64,000 bases of DNA from assembly GCF_030150205.1 (NCBI RefSeq), contig NZ_JASLGT010000004.1, positions 62,001 through 126,000 of the forward strand. The letters run 5' to 3'. Below, in pieces: positions 16,409-24,375 of this stretch. How positions within the stretch are numbered: position 1 is the stretch's first letter; each line of letters starts with the position of its first letter. The notes beneath the pieces were generated by a model. The model saw only the letters and a list, made by a program, of their open reading frames with translations. It searched no databases and was not told the DNA's origin. This DNA comes from Niabella sp. (GTDB lineage Bacteria > Bacteroidota > Bacteroidia > Chitinophagales > Chitinophagaceae). The position numbers and the translations under genes are program-made.

Positions 16409-17284
16409 ATGCGGCTGTATCGTATACGATTGTTTGGGTGCTTCCTGTGTCTCTTTTTTTATAAGGGAATGCTAAGTCAGGCGGTAATTCCATTTGGTCA
16501 GATTTCCAATGAGTTAGAAGCATTATTAAAAAAGGATCAGGGGCCCCGGGATACGTTAAATATATTGGCGGCAACCTACGGCGCCAACGCGGATACCGTA
16601 AACCATTACTGGGCGTATATCCGTAAGGCAGATTCGCTCAATACCATAAAGGTTTCCCGGATCATCGATCAATATGGATGGCCGGATCAGCGGCTGATTT
16701 CACCGGCAGCTTCAAAAGCGTTATGGCTTGTTGTTCAGCATGCAGATTCTCTTACCCGCGAAAAATACCTGCCCGTATTGGATCAGGCGGCTTCGGAGGG
16801 GAAGGCCTCTAAAATATATGCGGCTTACCTGTATGACCGGGTGCAGATGTTCCGGGAACAGTTTCAGCTTTATGGAACCCAGCTGGGAGGCGATTATGCC
16901 GGCAATACCATATTATGGCCCGTGAAAGACCTGCTGCACCTGGATGCGCGCAGGAAGGCGATGGGATTGAGCCCGATAAAAGAGGACCTTAAAAATTACC
17001 CGGTTTCCTGGTCGGAACCCGCTTATGATTCGCTGGCCGGGAAAATTGTTTTTTATGGGCTGGTCAGTGATTCGCTGGGGCGCGGACTTCCCGGCGTCCG
17101 GATCTGTGAGCCATCTGGAAAGATTGCCGGAAAAACCGGTTCAAAAGGATATTTCAGGGTTTTGGCGAGCCGGAGGGCGTTGCAGAAAGGGCTGTTATTC
17201 AAAGGAGCGGGATACCGGGTTTTCAGGTACCGGTTTCTTAATAAAAAGGCAGAAGTATTTTATGATGCGATCCGTTTATTCTGA
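16409..17284 (+). CDS. DUF6624-like secreted protein with C-terminal carboxypeptidase-regulatory-like domain
   Basis: The protein has 291 residues with a signal peptide to about residue 24. Residues about 60-190 match the DUF6624 pattern: 'VSRIIDQYGWPDQRLISPAA', 'LWLVVQHADSLTREKYLPVL', 'YLYDRVQMFREQFQLYGTQ'. The C-terminal about 75 residues look like a beta-sandwich of the carboxypeptidase-regulatory type ('IVFYGLVSDSLGRGLPGVRI' then 'GKTGSKGYFRVLA'). This domain is common in Bacteroidota surface proteins and often plays a structural role. Function is unknown. The assignment of the first domain is from pattern memory. Confidence 0.72.
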   Translation: MRLYRIRLFGCFLCLFFYKGMLSQAVIPFGQISNELEALLKKDQGPRDTLNILAATYGANADTVNHYWAYIRKADSLNTIKVSRIIDQYGWPDQRLISPAASKALWLVVQHADSLTREKYLPVLDQAASEGKASKIYAAYLYDRVQMFREQFQLYGTQLGGDYAGNTILWPVKDLLHLDARRKAMGLSPIKEDLKNYPVSWSEPAYDSLAGKIVFYGLVSDSLGRGLPGVRICEPSGKIAGKTGSKGYFRVLASRRALQKGLLFKGAGYRVFRYRFLNKKAEVFYDAIRLF

Positions 17285-17405
17285 AAACGAACCGTTTTTG
17301 AGCAGGGATCTTAACAGGCTGCAGGGTTCTTTGGCCTGATCTTGGTAGTTTTTCAGAGATACCTGTCGGCACCGCCCGGCTTTTTCATCATTTAAAAAAA
17401 ATGTT

Positions 17406-17660
17406 ATGGAAACGGGAAATAAACCATTTTCGATCGAAGCAACCATTGATGGCAAACGGACTCAAATACAAGTAACACCCGCGGAAACAACCGATGGGGT
17501 TACTTTTTATAAGTGCACGGCCGGATCGGAGGAAATTACACAGATCCGGAATGACGAAGGCTTTTGGAAGCAGATCTGGGGCGATTTGAGTGATGAAGAA
17601 GTAAAAGCCATCGGTGCCGTTATTGATTCCTTTGCTGAGAAAAATAAAATTACTTCTTAG
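17406..17660 (+). CDS. Small conserved-looking protein of unknown function
   Basis: The protein has 84 residues, acidic, with no signal peptide. It begins 'METGNKPFSIEATIDGKRTQ' with alternating beta-type residues and ends in the helix 'SDEEVKAIGAVIDSFAEKNK'. The ATG follows an A-rich stretch typical of translation starts in this phylum. Coding preference looks normal, so it is probably a real cytoplasmic gene. No family is recognised. Confidence 0.6.
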   Translation: METGNKPFSIEATIDGKRTQIQVTPAETTDGVTFYKCTAGSEEITQIRNDEGFWKQIWGDLSDEEVKAIGAVIDSFAEKNKITS

Positions 17661-17766
17661 GCCCAAATGCCGGCAGGGGTGAAAAACCGGTCAAAGGAGA
17701 AATTCAGTTGCGCTCCAAATGATCGTATCAACAGAAGCCTTTTGTAGCTGATGCACAAAACGGTGA

Positions 17767-18531
17767 TTAGTGTGCGCCCAAATAAACCGCAACACCATTT
17801 TTAACCCGAAAATCCCAATACTTTCGGAAAGTACAGCCTGCGGGGCAATCGCCGCCGCCTTCGGAGAAGATGATCTTTACGGCATCCTGTTCCCGGGCCA
17901 ACACAATATCGTCTCCATCGATACATCCGCCATTTCGTTCCGCGGTTAAAATGAAAGGAAGCTGTTTTAGCTCATCGACAATGGGAATGGTATTGAGCGA
18001 TTGAGTGGTGTTTATTGTTAGCCAGTTGAACTGTGGATATCCATAAACCAGCCGTACGGAATCAAACTGATATTTTGAGAGAATATTGTCAAGCATCCTG
18101 TTGCCGGTGGGAATTTTTCGGGCTGCAAGCTGCTTAATTTCCGGTTGGGTCGTGTCTACTTTTAAAAGGATAGAACTTGTACTGAAGCAATGCCTCGCAT
18201 GAACTTTTCGTGTGTTGAAAATATATTTTGTTTCAGGCGTATTTAATTCATAAACGGTCTGGAGCAGTTTTAGCGTAGATGTAAGGTGTTGGGAATCAAT
18301 TTCAGGAGTGTTATAGTTTTTGTGCTGTACATTTTGCTGCAGTTCCCGGAGATAAAGTTGTACGGCATCGCTGGAATAATTTTTTATTATAAAATCGCCC
18401 GGAATTGTTGCAGACTCTTCAGTGACAGGCTCTTTATCGGGGGGGTGAACCGTATTTTGTTGAGTCTTATCGGCATTTTTACTACAGGAAGCTAGCAGCA
18501 GCAACAGAATGAAAAAGCTTGTTTTCATCAT
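17767..18531 (-). CDS. Unknown lipoprotein
   Basis: The protein has 254 residues. The signal is MMKTSFFILLLLLASC (Cys16), followed by a Pro/Glu/Thr-rich linker. The mature part has the pattern 'IKNYSSDAVQLYLRELQQNV', a cysteine in 'KVHARHCFSTSSI', and a C-terminal 'SEGGGDCPAGCTFRKYWDFR' with C-x-x-x-C that may be a disulfide or metal site. No enzyme family is recognised. A TACCTTTG promoter box lies 40 nt upstream. Converges with the 84-residue gene. Confidence 0.75.
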   Translation of the reverse strand: MMKTSFFILLLLLASCSKNADKTQQNTVHPPDKEPVTEESATIPGDFIIKNYSSDAVQLYLRELQQNVQHKNYNTPEIDSQHLTSTLKLLQTVYELNTPETKYIFNTRKVHARHCFSTSSILLKVDTTQPEIKQLAARKIPTGNRMLDNILSKYQFDSVRLVYGYPQFNWLTINTTQSLNTIPIVDELKQLPFILTAERNGGCIDGDDIVLAREQDAVKIIFSEGGGDCPAGCTFRKYWDFRVKNGVAVYLGAH

Positions 18532-18570
18532 TTTGGTATTTTAAAATGGTACACTTGTAATATATAAAAG

Positions 18571-18578
18571 CAAAGGTA
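18571..18578 (-). promoter_or_regulatory. -7 box of the 17767-18531 lipoprotein gene
   Basis: On the minus strand TACCTTTG matches TAnnTTTG exactly, about 40 nt before the ATG at 18531. No clear -33 box was found. Confidence 0.6.
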
Positions 18579-18659
18579 TATGAAAATAATAAATACGATG
18601 GAATGAGCAGGCTCTCACTCAAATTTTAGCAGCATTAATACACAGATTCCGTGAAAAGT

Positions 18660-18770
18660 TGTTTACAAGAAATTTGTGTACAAAAAAAATGTAAACAAAA
18701 AAGCTGTCAACAAAACAACAGCAAACAGATTTGTTGACAACGTATCGGTTCCCTCAAAAAGCTGTAAACA
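18660..18770. repeat. Phased TGTNNACA motif array upstream of parE
   Basis: Eight-base TGTNNACA sites occur at 18660 (TGTTTACA), 18675 (TGTGTACA), 18690 (TGTAAACA), 18705 (TGTCAACA), 18732 (TGTTGACA) and 18763 (TGTAAACA). The first four are spaced exactly 15 bp, and a degenerate AGCAAACA sits at the next position, 18720. This lies in the 460-base gap between the lipoprotein gene and parE, which otherwise holds only the promoter boxes listed here. Confidence 0.7.
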
Positions 18771-18917
18771 AGATGAGCTCCTTACGGCGCTCATTCCTGG
18801 TTGCATAAAGCCGGCCATCCGGTGTGGTTTACCGGAATAAAAGGTTGCACCCGGTCCCTCAAAAACCTGGTAAAAAACCTGTTTGGAAAATCAGCCATCA
18901 ATCTCCCAAAATCTTTT

Positions 18918-18925
18918 TACATTTG
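18918..18925 (+). promoter_or_regulatory. Likely -7 box of the parE promoter
   Basis: TACATTTG matches TAnnTTTG, 66 nt before the parE ATG. A TTTG at 18882-18885 is too far upstream for the usual 19-21 nt spacing, so the -33 box is uncertain. Confidence 0.55.
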
Positions 18926-18991
18926 AGCGTTTCATTCCGGGCTGTACAATTAACCGGACTGAAATACAGCATTTTAAAAAGGATTTGATTC

Positions 18992-20899
18992 ATGGCAAAA
19001 GAAATGGCAGCACCAAAGGCAGGAGTAACATACGATGAGGATAGTATCAAAAGCCTGGACTGGAAAGAGCATATCCGCCTCCGTCCGGGGATGTATATCG
19101 GGAAATTAGGAGACGGTAGTAGTCCGGATGACGGGATCTATGTGTTGGTAAAGGAAGTAATGGACAACTGTATCGACGAGTACATGATGGGCTACGGTAA
19201 AACCATCGAGTTAACCATTAAAGATAACACCGTTACCGTTCGGGACTATGGACGCGGTATTCCCCTGGGAAAAGTAGTGGATGTGGTAAGCAAGATCAAT
19301 ACCGGCGCCAAGTACGACAGCAGGGCCTTCCAAAAGTCCGTTGGATTGAACGGGGTGGGTACCAAGGCGGTAAACGCACTGAGCAATTATTTTAAAGTGG
19401 TTGCGGTACGTGACGGTAAAGACAAAACTGCTGAATTTGAGCGCGGTGTCCTGATAAAAGAAAGTAAGGAAGGAAAGACCGGGGAGGGTAACGGAACCAT
19501 GGTAACCTTTATCCCGGACGATACCATTTTTAAAAATTTCAAATTTCATCCGGAGTTCCTGGAAAACCTGATCTGGAACTATTGTTTCCTGAATGCCGGT
19601 TTGAAGATCGTTTTTAACGGCAAAACCTACCTGAGCCGCAATGGGTTACTGGACCTGTTGCAGCGTAAGACCAACGAGGATGAGATCCGCTATCCGATCA
19701 TCCATCTGAAAGGGGAGGATATTGAAATAGCCGTTACGCACGGGAATGATTATGGTGAAGAACTGTACAGCTTTGTAAATGGTCAGCACACTACGCAGGG
19801 GGGGACGCATCAGCAGGCCTTCCGGGAAGCGTTTGTAAAAACCATCCGCGAATTTTATAAAAAAGACTATGAAGCCTCAGATATCCGTGGGGCCATCGTG
19901 GGAGCCGTTGCCGTTAGGGTAGTGGAACCGGTATTTGAAAGTCAGACCAAAACCAAGCTTGGATCACAAAATGTGGATATTAACGGTCCCAGCATGAAAC
20001 AGTTTATAGGGGATTTTCTTTCCCGGGAACTGGACAATTTTTTGCACAAGAACCCTTCAATAGCGGAAGCGCTTAAAAAGCGGATCGAGCAGAGCGAGCG
20101 GGAACGGAAAGACCTAGCAGGGATTAAAAAACTGGCCAACGAGCGCGCAAAAAAAGCCAACCTGCATAATAAAAAGCTGCGCGATTGCCGTTATCACCTG
20201 AATGATGATGTGCCTTCAAAAGGAAAGGAAGAGTTTGTAGCAAAACAGAACGAGACCACTATTTTTATTACGGAGGGGGATAGCGCCAGCGGTTCCATAA
20301 CCAAGGCCCGGAATGTGGAAACACAGGCCGTATTCAGTTTGCGGGGAAAGCCGCTGAACAGTTTCGGGCTTACAAAAAAAGTGGTATATGAAAATGAAGA
20401 GTTCAACCTCCTGCAGCATGCGCTGAATATTGAAGAGGGTATGGAAGGGCTGCGGTTCAATAATATCGTTATTGCAACGGATGCAGATGTGGATGGTATG
20501 CACATCCGGCTGCTGATCATGACCTTCTTCCTGCAGTTTTTCCCCGAACTGGTAAAACAGGAAAAAGTATATGTGCTGGAAACGCCGCTGTTCCGGGTGC
20601 GCGACAAAAAAGAAACCATTTATTGCTACAGTGAAGCAGAAAAAAAAGCGGCAATACGCAAGTTGTCCGGTAAACCGGAAGTGACCCGCTTCAAAGGCCT
20701 TGGAGAGATCAGTCCTGAAGAATTTGCCCAGTTTATTGCCGGCGATATGCGCAAGCAATTGATGCGATTGGAGCAGGGAGATCATATTCAGCAATTGCTG
20801 GAATATTATATGGGTAAAAATACCATGGATCGCCAGGAATTTATCATCGATAACCTGGTGGTGGAAATCGATCAGGCAGAGGAAGAAGCTGCGGCTTAA
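18992..20899 (+). CDS. parE: DNA topoisomerase IV subunit B
   Basis: The protein has 635 residues. The order is GHKL ATPase ('KEVMDNCIDEYM', 'VRDYGRGIPLGK', 'GLNGVGTKAVNAL'), then the transducer, then TOPRIM ('FITEGDSASGSI', 'IATDADVDGMHIR'), then the C-terminal part 'VTRFKGLGEISPEEFAQ'. The N-terminal 'SLDWKEHIRLRPGMYIGKLG' followed by an acidic 'GSSPDDGIYVL' is typical of Bacteroidota ParE rather than GyrB. It supplies ATP-driven strand passage to decatenate daughter chromosomes together with ParC. parC is not immediately downstream. The hairpin terminator at 20928 shows that parE is the last gene of its unit. Confidence 0.93.
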   Translation: MAKEMAAPKAGVTYDEDSIKSLDWKEHIRLRPGMYIGKLGDGSSPDDGIYVLVKEVMDNCIDEYMMGYGKTIELTIKDNTVTVRDYGRGIPLGKVVDVVSKINTGAKYDSRAFQKSVGLNGVGTKAVNALSNYFKVVAVRDGKDKTAEFERGVLIKESKEGKTGEGNGTMVTFIPDDTIFKNFKFHPEFLENLIWNYCFLNAGLKIVFNGKTYLSRNGLLDLLQRKTNEDEIRYPIIHLKGEDIEIAVTHGNDYGEELYSFVNGQHTTQGGTHQQAFREAFVKTIREFYKKDYEASDIRGAIVGAVAVRVVEPVFESQTKTKLGSQNVDINGPSMKQFIGDFLSRELDNFLHKNPSIAEALKKRIEQSERERKDLAGIKKLANERAKKANLHNKKLRDCRYHLNDDVPSKGKEEFVAKQNETTIFITEGDSASGSITKARNVETQAVFSLRGKPLNSFGLTKKVVYENEEFNLLQHALNIEEGMEGLRFNNIVIATDADVDGMHIRLLIMTFFLQFFPELVKQEKVYVLETPLFRVRDKKETIYCYSEAEKKAAIRKLSGKPEVTRFKGLGEISPEEFAQFIAGDMRKQLMRLEQGDHIQQLLEYYMGKNTMDRQEFIIDNLVVEIDQAEEEAAA

Positions 20900-20927
20900 G
20901 TACCGCCAGTTGTATTAAAATAGTGCG

Positions 20928-20966
20928 TGGCTGTATCAATAAACGTTGGTACAGCCATTTTCTTTG
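20928..20966. terminator. Terminator between convergent parE and the thioesterase gene
   Basis: TGGCTGTA (20928-20935) pairs with TACAGCCA (20950-20957); the stem can be extended by one or two pairs. A TTTTCTTT stretch follows on the plus strand. It ends parE and may also serve the opposing gene. Confidence 0.7.
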
Positions 20967-21003
20967 TGATCAACACTGGTAAATGGCATCGCTGAAGCCG
21001 TAG

Positions 21004-21453
21004 TTACCGGCTGCCGGCAGCCAGCTGTTCCAGTTTCTGCAACGCCAACCCTGGAATAGGAGCAATTTTACGTTGAGAATAGTCAAAACAAACCATGCCT
21101 GTTTTTGCAAATAGGACCGCGATCTTTTTACCTTCAACCTCTTTTTCAACCCGGTAATACAAATCAAAACCCACCCGCTGGAAGTCGCCGGCGGCTACAG
21201 ATACCATGAGCGTTTCGCCCATAAATGCCTCCTGTTTAAACTCAATGGCTACATCGGCCATAATCAGTCCCACACCTTCCATTGAAAGTTCGGTATATCC
21301 CATCCGGTTCAGGAACTGAACCCGGGCTTCGTGTAGCATTCCCAGCAGCGCATCATTGCCTGCATGCCCGCCATAGTTAATATCTGTAACCCTTACCTGT
21401 ATAGCGCAGGAAAAAGGGAATGTTGCAGGTAATGCGATCTTTATTCTTGCCAT
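21004..21453 (-). CDS. Acyl-CoA thioesterase, hotdog fold (4HBT family)
   Basis: The protein has 149 residues and a hotdog-fold thioesterase pattern. 'QVRVTDINYGGHAGNDALLG' contains the catalytic Asp24 of the 4-hydroxybenzoyl-CoA thioesterase type, and a long helix 'LLGMLHEARVQFLNRMGYTE' follows. Then come strands 'VAIEFKQEAFMGETLMVSVA' and 'KEVEGKKIAVLFAKTGMVCF'. It should hydrolyse an acyl-CoA in the cytoplasm; the substrate is not predictable. A TAAATTTG promoter box is just upstream. It is transcribed alone. Confidence 0.85.
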   Translation of the reverse strand: MARIKIALPATFPFSCAIQVRVTDINYGGHAGNDALLGMLHEARVQFLNRMGYTELSMEGVGLIMADVAIEFKQEAFMGETLMVSVAAGDFQRVGFDLYYRVEKEVEGKKIAVLFAKTGMVCFDYSQRKIAPIPGLALQKLEQLAAGSR

Positions 21454-21470
21454 AAAATGGATTCGTGTTG

Positions 21471-21478
21471 CAAATTTA
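21471..21478 (-). promoter_or_regulatory. -7 box of the thioesterase gene
   Basis: On the minus strand TAAATTTG matches TAnnTTTG, 17 nt before the ATG at 21453. Confidence 0.6.
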
Positions 21479-21574
21479 AACAGTTATTGTTCTTCAAGGT
21501 AATTGCCGGCCAACGCAGAACTTGTGAATACGGAGCGTATATGTTAGTTATGGTAAAAGCCATGCCTATTGCAC

Positions 21575-21605
21575 ATAAAAAAATCTTATCCGGAGATAAG
21601 ATTTT
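21575..21605 (-). terminator. Terminator of the sigma/anti-sigma operon
   Basis: GATAAGATTTT and AAAATCTTATC form a perfect 11-bp stem (21580-21590 with 21595-21605) around a 4-nt loop. Read on the minus strand it is followed by a T run. It lies 45 nt after the anti-sigma gene. Confidence 0.85.
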
Positions 21606-21650
21606 CAATATCATTTTATTGCATAACAGGGGGAAAAACTCGGGGATTAC

Positions 21651-22496
21651 TTATAATCCGGCATTTTCCGTTTTAGCCAGCTCCAGGAGGTCGAGAAAAT
21701 TATCAGGGGTGGCCGCCACAGGGGCCTTGGCCATTTCCTTCTGCCATTGTTCTATCTGGGAATTGCAGGCCTCGCCGCTGTTTTCACCCGCTACGCAATC
21801 GGCCATATTGCCCAGTTTTTTCGACATCCGCACTACATTTCCATCTTCGGTCATCAGCATAATATACCGGCCCTGGATGGCCTTGTTCCGTTCCAGGGTA
21901 GTTTTATAAGTATTACCTGCTGCGGTTTTTATCTGTGACGATTTAGGTGTTTCGTTTAGGGCGAGACTATTGCCGTTTTCAGCATGCGGTTTAATAACCG
22001 GTTTGCTATGAGGATCGTCCTGCAACGCCATTTGGGGAGCAGCAGAATCTCCTTTTTCATGAAAAAGATCTTCCATAATGCTTACCGTATCCTTATTGGA
22101 TTTTTCAACCATGTGAAAAATACCAAATCCCAGTAACCCTACAATGCAGGCTGCTACGGCATACTTCGACCAGTTGAAATTACCCTTCCGTACTGGTGCC
22201 AACGTTGAAATGGGTTTTACTGTATCCAACGCTGCATCTATTTTATCCCAGATGGCAGCAGGTGGCGCCAGTTCCAGGCTTCTCAGTCTTTCGGCAACAT
22301 TGCTGAACGAATGCTCTTCTTCGAGGTGATTCAGGATATTACCCCAGGCAGCTGCAGGCGGAGGTGTTTCCAATGCCTGTAATTGTTGTGCCAGTGGTTT
22401 TAACGCCTGCAGGGTATCCAGTTCTCCTGCTATATTTTTCCAAGCCTCAGCCGGCGGCGCTACCTGATAGTCATATAATTTATGTTGGCTGTTCAT
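21651..22496 (-). CDS. Putative membrane-bound anti-sigma factor
   Basis: The protein has 281 residues with one membrane helix at 112-130 (YAVAACIVGLLGFGIFHMV). The cytoplasmic half carries three copies of a short unit, 'APPAEAWKNIAGEL' (13-26), 'PPPAAAWGNILNHL' (45-58) and 'APPAAIWDKIDAAL' (78-91), spaced about 32 residues. The outside half is polar and ends with two cysteines ('MADCVAGENSGEACNSQ'). The start overlaps the upstream ECF sigma gene by 17 nt, the standard sigma/anti-sigma arrangement, so it probably sequesters that sigma factor. The repeat unit is not the usual zinc anti-sigma domain. Confidence 0.8.
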   Translation of the reverse strand: MNSQHKLYDYQVAPPAEAWKNIAGELDTLQALKPLAQQLQALETPPPAAAWGNILNHLEEEHSFSNVAERLRSLELAPPAAIWDKIDAALDTVKPISTLAPVRKGNFNWSKYAVAACIVGLLGFGIFHMVEKSNKDTVSIMEDLFHEKGDSAAPQMALQDDPHSKPVIKPHAENGNSLALNETPKSSQIKTAAGNTYKTTLERNKAIQGRYIMLMTEDGNVVRMSKKLGNMADCVAGENSGEACNSQIEQWQKEMAKAPVAATPDNFLDLLELAKTENAGL

Positions 22497-23073
22497 TGCT
22501 TACGGTATCTATTTTGTCTTTATTCTCAATGTATTTTTTTACCAGGTCCTGCAGGATCGCTTTTGCGCGCGAAAGCTGCGATTTACTGGTTCCTTCGCTG
22601 ATACCCAACATGTCTCCGATCTCTTTGTGGGAGTAACCTTCCACCACATACATGTTGAATACGGTCCGGTAACCGGGAGATAATTGCGTGATCAGTTGTA
22701 AAATATCCTTTTCAGCTAGTTCGTCCAATACGGAAACATATTTCCCTTCAATAGTATTCTCTTCCTTTTCTGTTACCGGTTGCAGGTATTTTTTTCTGCG
22801 GAAATGCTCAATGGCCGTGTTTACAAAAATACGGCGCACCCAGCCCTCAAATGATCCGTCACCGCGAAAACTATCCAGCTTTTTATAAACCTTAATGAAC
22901 GCGTCCTGCAATATATCCTGTGCTTCTTCAGCATTGGAAGCATAACGCAGGCAAACAGCGTACATTTTGGGAGAAAAGCGCCGGTATAGTTCTTCCTGCA
23001 TCCTTCGATCTCCGTCAATACATCCTTTTATTAAGTCGTTGTCCGGTATAATATGGTTGCTTTCTGTATTCAA
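22480..23073 (-). CDS. RNA polymerase ECF sigma factor (sigma-70 family)
   Basis: The protein has 197 residues. Region 2 spans about 23-95 ('YRRFSPKMYAVCLRYASNAE', 'AQDILQDAFIKVYKKLDSFR', 'GSFEGWVRRIFVNTAIEHFR'). Region 4 spans about 130-185 and has the helix-turn-helix 'YSHKEIGDMLGISEGTSKSQ' followed by 'LSRAKAIL'. It directs RNA polymerase to a stress or envelope regulon. It is followed, with a 17-nt overlap, by a membrane protein with anti-sigma layout, and preceded 85 nt upstream by rdgB on the same strand. Confidence 0.93.
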   Translation of the reverse strand: MNTESNHIIPDNDLIKGCIDGDRRMQEELYRRFSPKMYAVCLRYASNAEEAQDILQDAFIKVYKKLDSFRGDGSFEGWVRRIFVNTAIEHFRRKKYLQPVTEKEENTIEGKYVSVLDELAEKDILQLITQLSPGYRTVFNMYVVEGYSHKEIGDMLGISEGTSKSQLSRAKAILQDLVKKYIENKDKIDTVSNEQPT

Positions 23074-23158
23074 ATTTTTAAATTTTTTAAAAAGTAGGTC
23101 ATTAGCCAGGCTGTATGCGGGTTACGGGAAACAAATGAACCCTTTTCAGCCGGCAGAC

Positions 23159-23752
23159 TTACCCTTTTTTACCAGCAAGATTTGTCAAATATACCACCAG
23201 TTTTTTAACTGCTTTCTTCCGGTGGCTAAATTCCTGTTTTTCTTCCAGGGTCATCTGGCCAAATGTTTTGCTGCTTCCATTAGGAATAAATACAGGATCG
23301 TAGCCAAAACCACCGGTACCCAGCGGCTCCTGCGCAATGGTTCCTTCGCAAATACCTTCAAAAAGTTCCTCTTTACCATTGATTATTAATGAAATAACGG
23401 TTTTAAACCGGGCTTCCCGGTGCTCCTTGTCCTTTAATAGGGCGAGTAATTTATCCGTATTGGAAGCATATTCCGGCTCGCCGTCGGCAAAACGGGCGCT
23501 CCGCACTCCCGGGGCACCATCCAGGGCCTCCGTTTCCAGTCCACTGTCTTCGCTAAAGCAGTTTTTTCCTGTTAGCGCATAAATAACGGTTGATTTTTCA
23601 GTGGCATTGGCTTCCAGGGTAGCATGGGGTTCCGGTATTTCCTTCAAGATACCGGCCTCCTGTAAACTGATAATGGAAAATCCATCGGGTAAGGCCTGCC
23701 GGATCTCCCGCACTTTATGATCATTGTTTGTGGCGAAAATGAGTTCGATCAT
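23159..23752 (-). CDS. rdgB: XTP/dITP diphosphatase (non-canonical purine NTP pyrophosphatase)
   Basis: The protein has 197 residues and the HAM1/RdgB family layout: 'LIFATNNDHKVREI' at the N-terminus, 'FSEDSGLETEALDGAPGVRS' with the metal-binding acidic residues, 'GTGGFGYDPVFIP', and 'FSHRKKA' near the C-terminus. It removes inosine- and xanthosine triphosphate from the nucleotide pool. The start overlaps the end of the upstream minus-strand gene by 4 nt (ATGA), so the two are translationally coupled. Confidence 0.95.
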   Translation of the reverse strand: MIELIFATNNDHKVREIRQALPDGFSIISLQEAGILKEIPEPHATLEANATEKSTVIYALTGKNCFSEDSGLETEALDGAPGVRSARFADGEPEYASNTDKLLALLKDKEHREARFKTVISLIINGKEELFEGICEGTIAQEPLGTGGFGYDPVFIPNGSSKTFGQMTLEEKQEFSHRKKAVKKLVVYLTNLAGKKG

Positions 23753-24294
23753 ATATTGAACATTTTTTTAAGACTGGACCAAAGCTGGGTTTTTGCTGGT
23801 TTATCTTCCTGGAGGGCATGCAGGGCAGGGGCATGTACCACCGTTAGCCCGGCAAACGATTGTACCTGGTATTGCGGAATTTCGAAGGGAAGTCCAAAGC
23901 CGGTAGTCGTAATACCGAACAATAAGAGCCGGGTGCTTTGAAAATGTTCCGTAATGGCTTTATAGTCCAACCCGGGATAGTTATGGCGGTTGATGATGGC
24001 CACATCATTGGGGGTGAACTTACAGGCATTCAGCAACTGTGAAAGAAATTGAAACGAGGTATCGGGCAGGTGCAGGTCTTCCGGGTACTGCACTACCACC
24101 AGTATATTTTTTTTATTACCGCCCAGCGATTTCCATTCGGCGGGAGCTGCCATGGCCGGTGCATTTTCACCGGTATTGGCAACGGGTTCCGGCTGTGCAG
24201 CAGGCGGGGCCTGGGTTGCAGGATCTATCGACAGGGATTTGGGATACAATCGCGCGATCAACTGCGGCGACAGATCAATTTTGTTCAGACTCAT
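23749..24294 (-). CDS. Conserved-looking cytoplasmic protein coupled to rdgB
   Basis: The frame opens at 24477, but the sensible start is ATG 24294 (MSLNKIDLSPQLIARLYPKS), giving 181 residues. The longer version would run into the ilvE promoter region. A Pro/Ala-rich linker follows the N-terminal helix. A globular part then has 'NKKNILVVVQYPEDLHLPDT', 'NDVAIINRHNYPGLDYKAIT' and 'STRLLLFGITTTGFGLPFEI', a Rossmann-like alternation. The family is not recognised; the stop overlaps the rdgB start by 4 nt, suggesting a linked role. It is divergent from ilvE. Confidence 0.72.
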   Translation of the reverse strand: MSLNKIDLSPQLIARLYPKSLSIDPATQAPPAAQPEPVANTGENAPAMAAPAEWKSLGGNKKNILVVVQYPEDLHLPDTSFQFLSQLLNACKFTPNDVAIINRHNYPGLDYKAITEHFQSTRLLLFGITTTGFGLPFEIPQYQVQSFAGLTVVHAPALHALQEDKPAKTQLWSSLKKMFNI

Positions 24295-24326
24295 ACGTTT
24301 TACTTTTTTCCTAACAGCACTGTTCG

Positions 24327-24334
24327 TACCTTCG
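24327..24334 (+). promoter_or_regulatory. Possible -7 box of ilvE
   Basis: TACCTTCG has one mismatch to TAnnTTTG, about 42-54 nt before the two candidate ilvE starts. A 5-bp hairpin TCCCG...CGGGA follows it in the leader. Confidence 0.35.
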
Positions 24335-24375
24335 CTATACTCCCGAAAAGGTATCGGGATCAAAAATAATATTTT

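Noticed and set aside
18992..20899. parE as gyrB
   Set aside because: The N-terminal 'DWKEHIRLRPGMYIGKLGDG' with 'PDDGIYVLVKEVMDNCIDEY' matches Bacteroidota topoisomerase IV B, and the protein has no long GyrB-type insertion.
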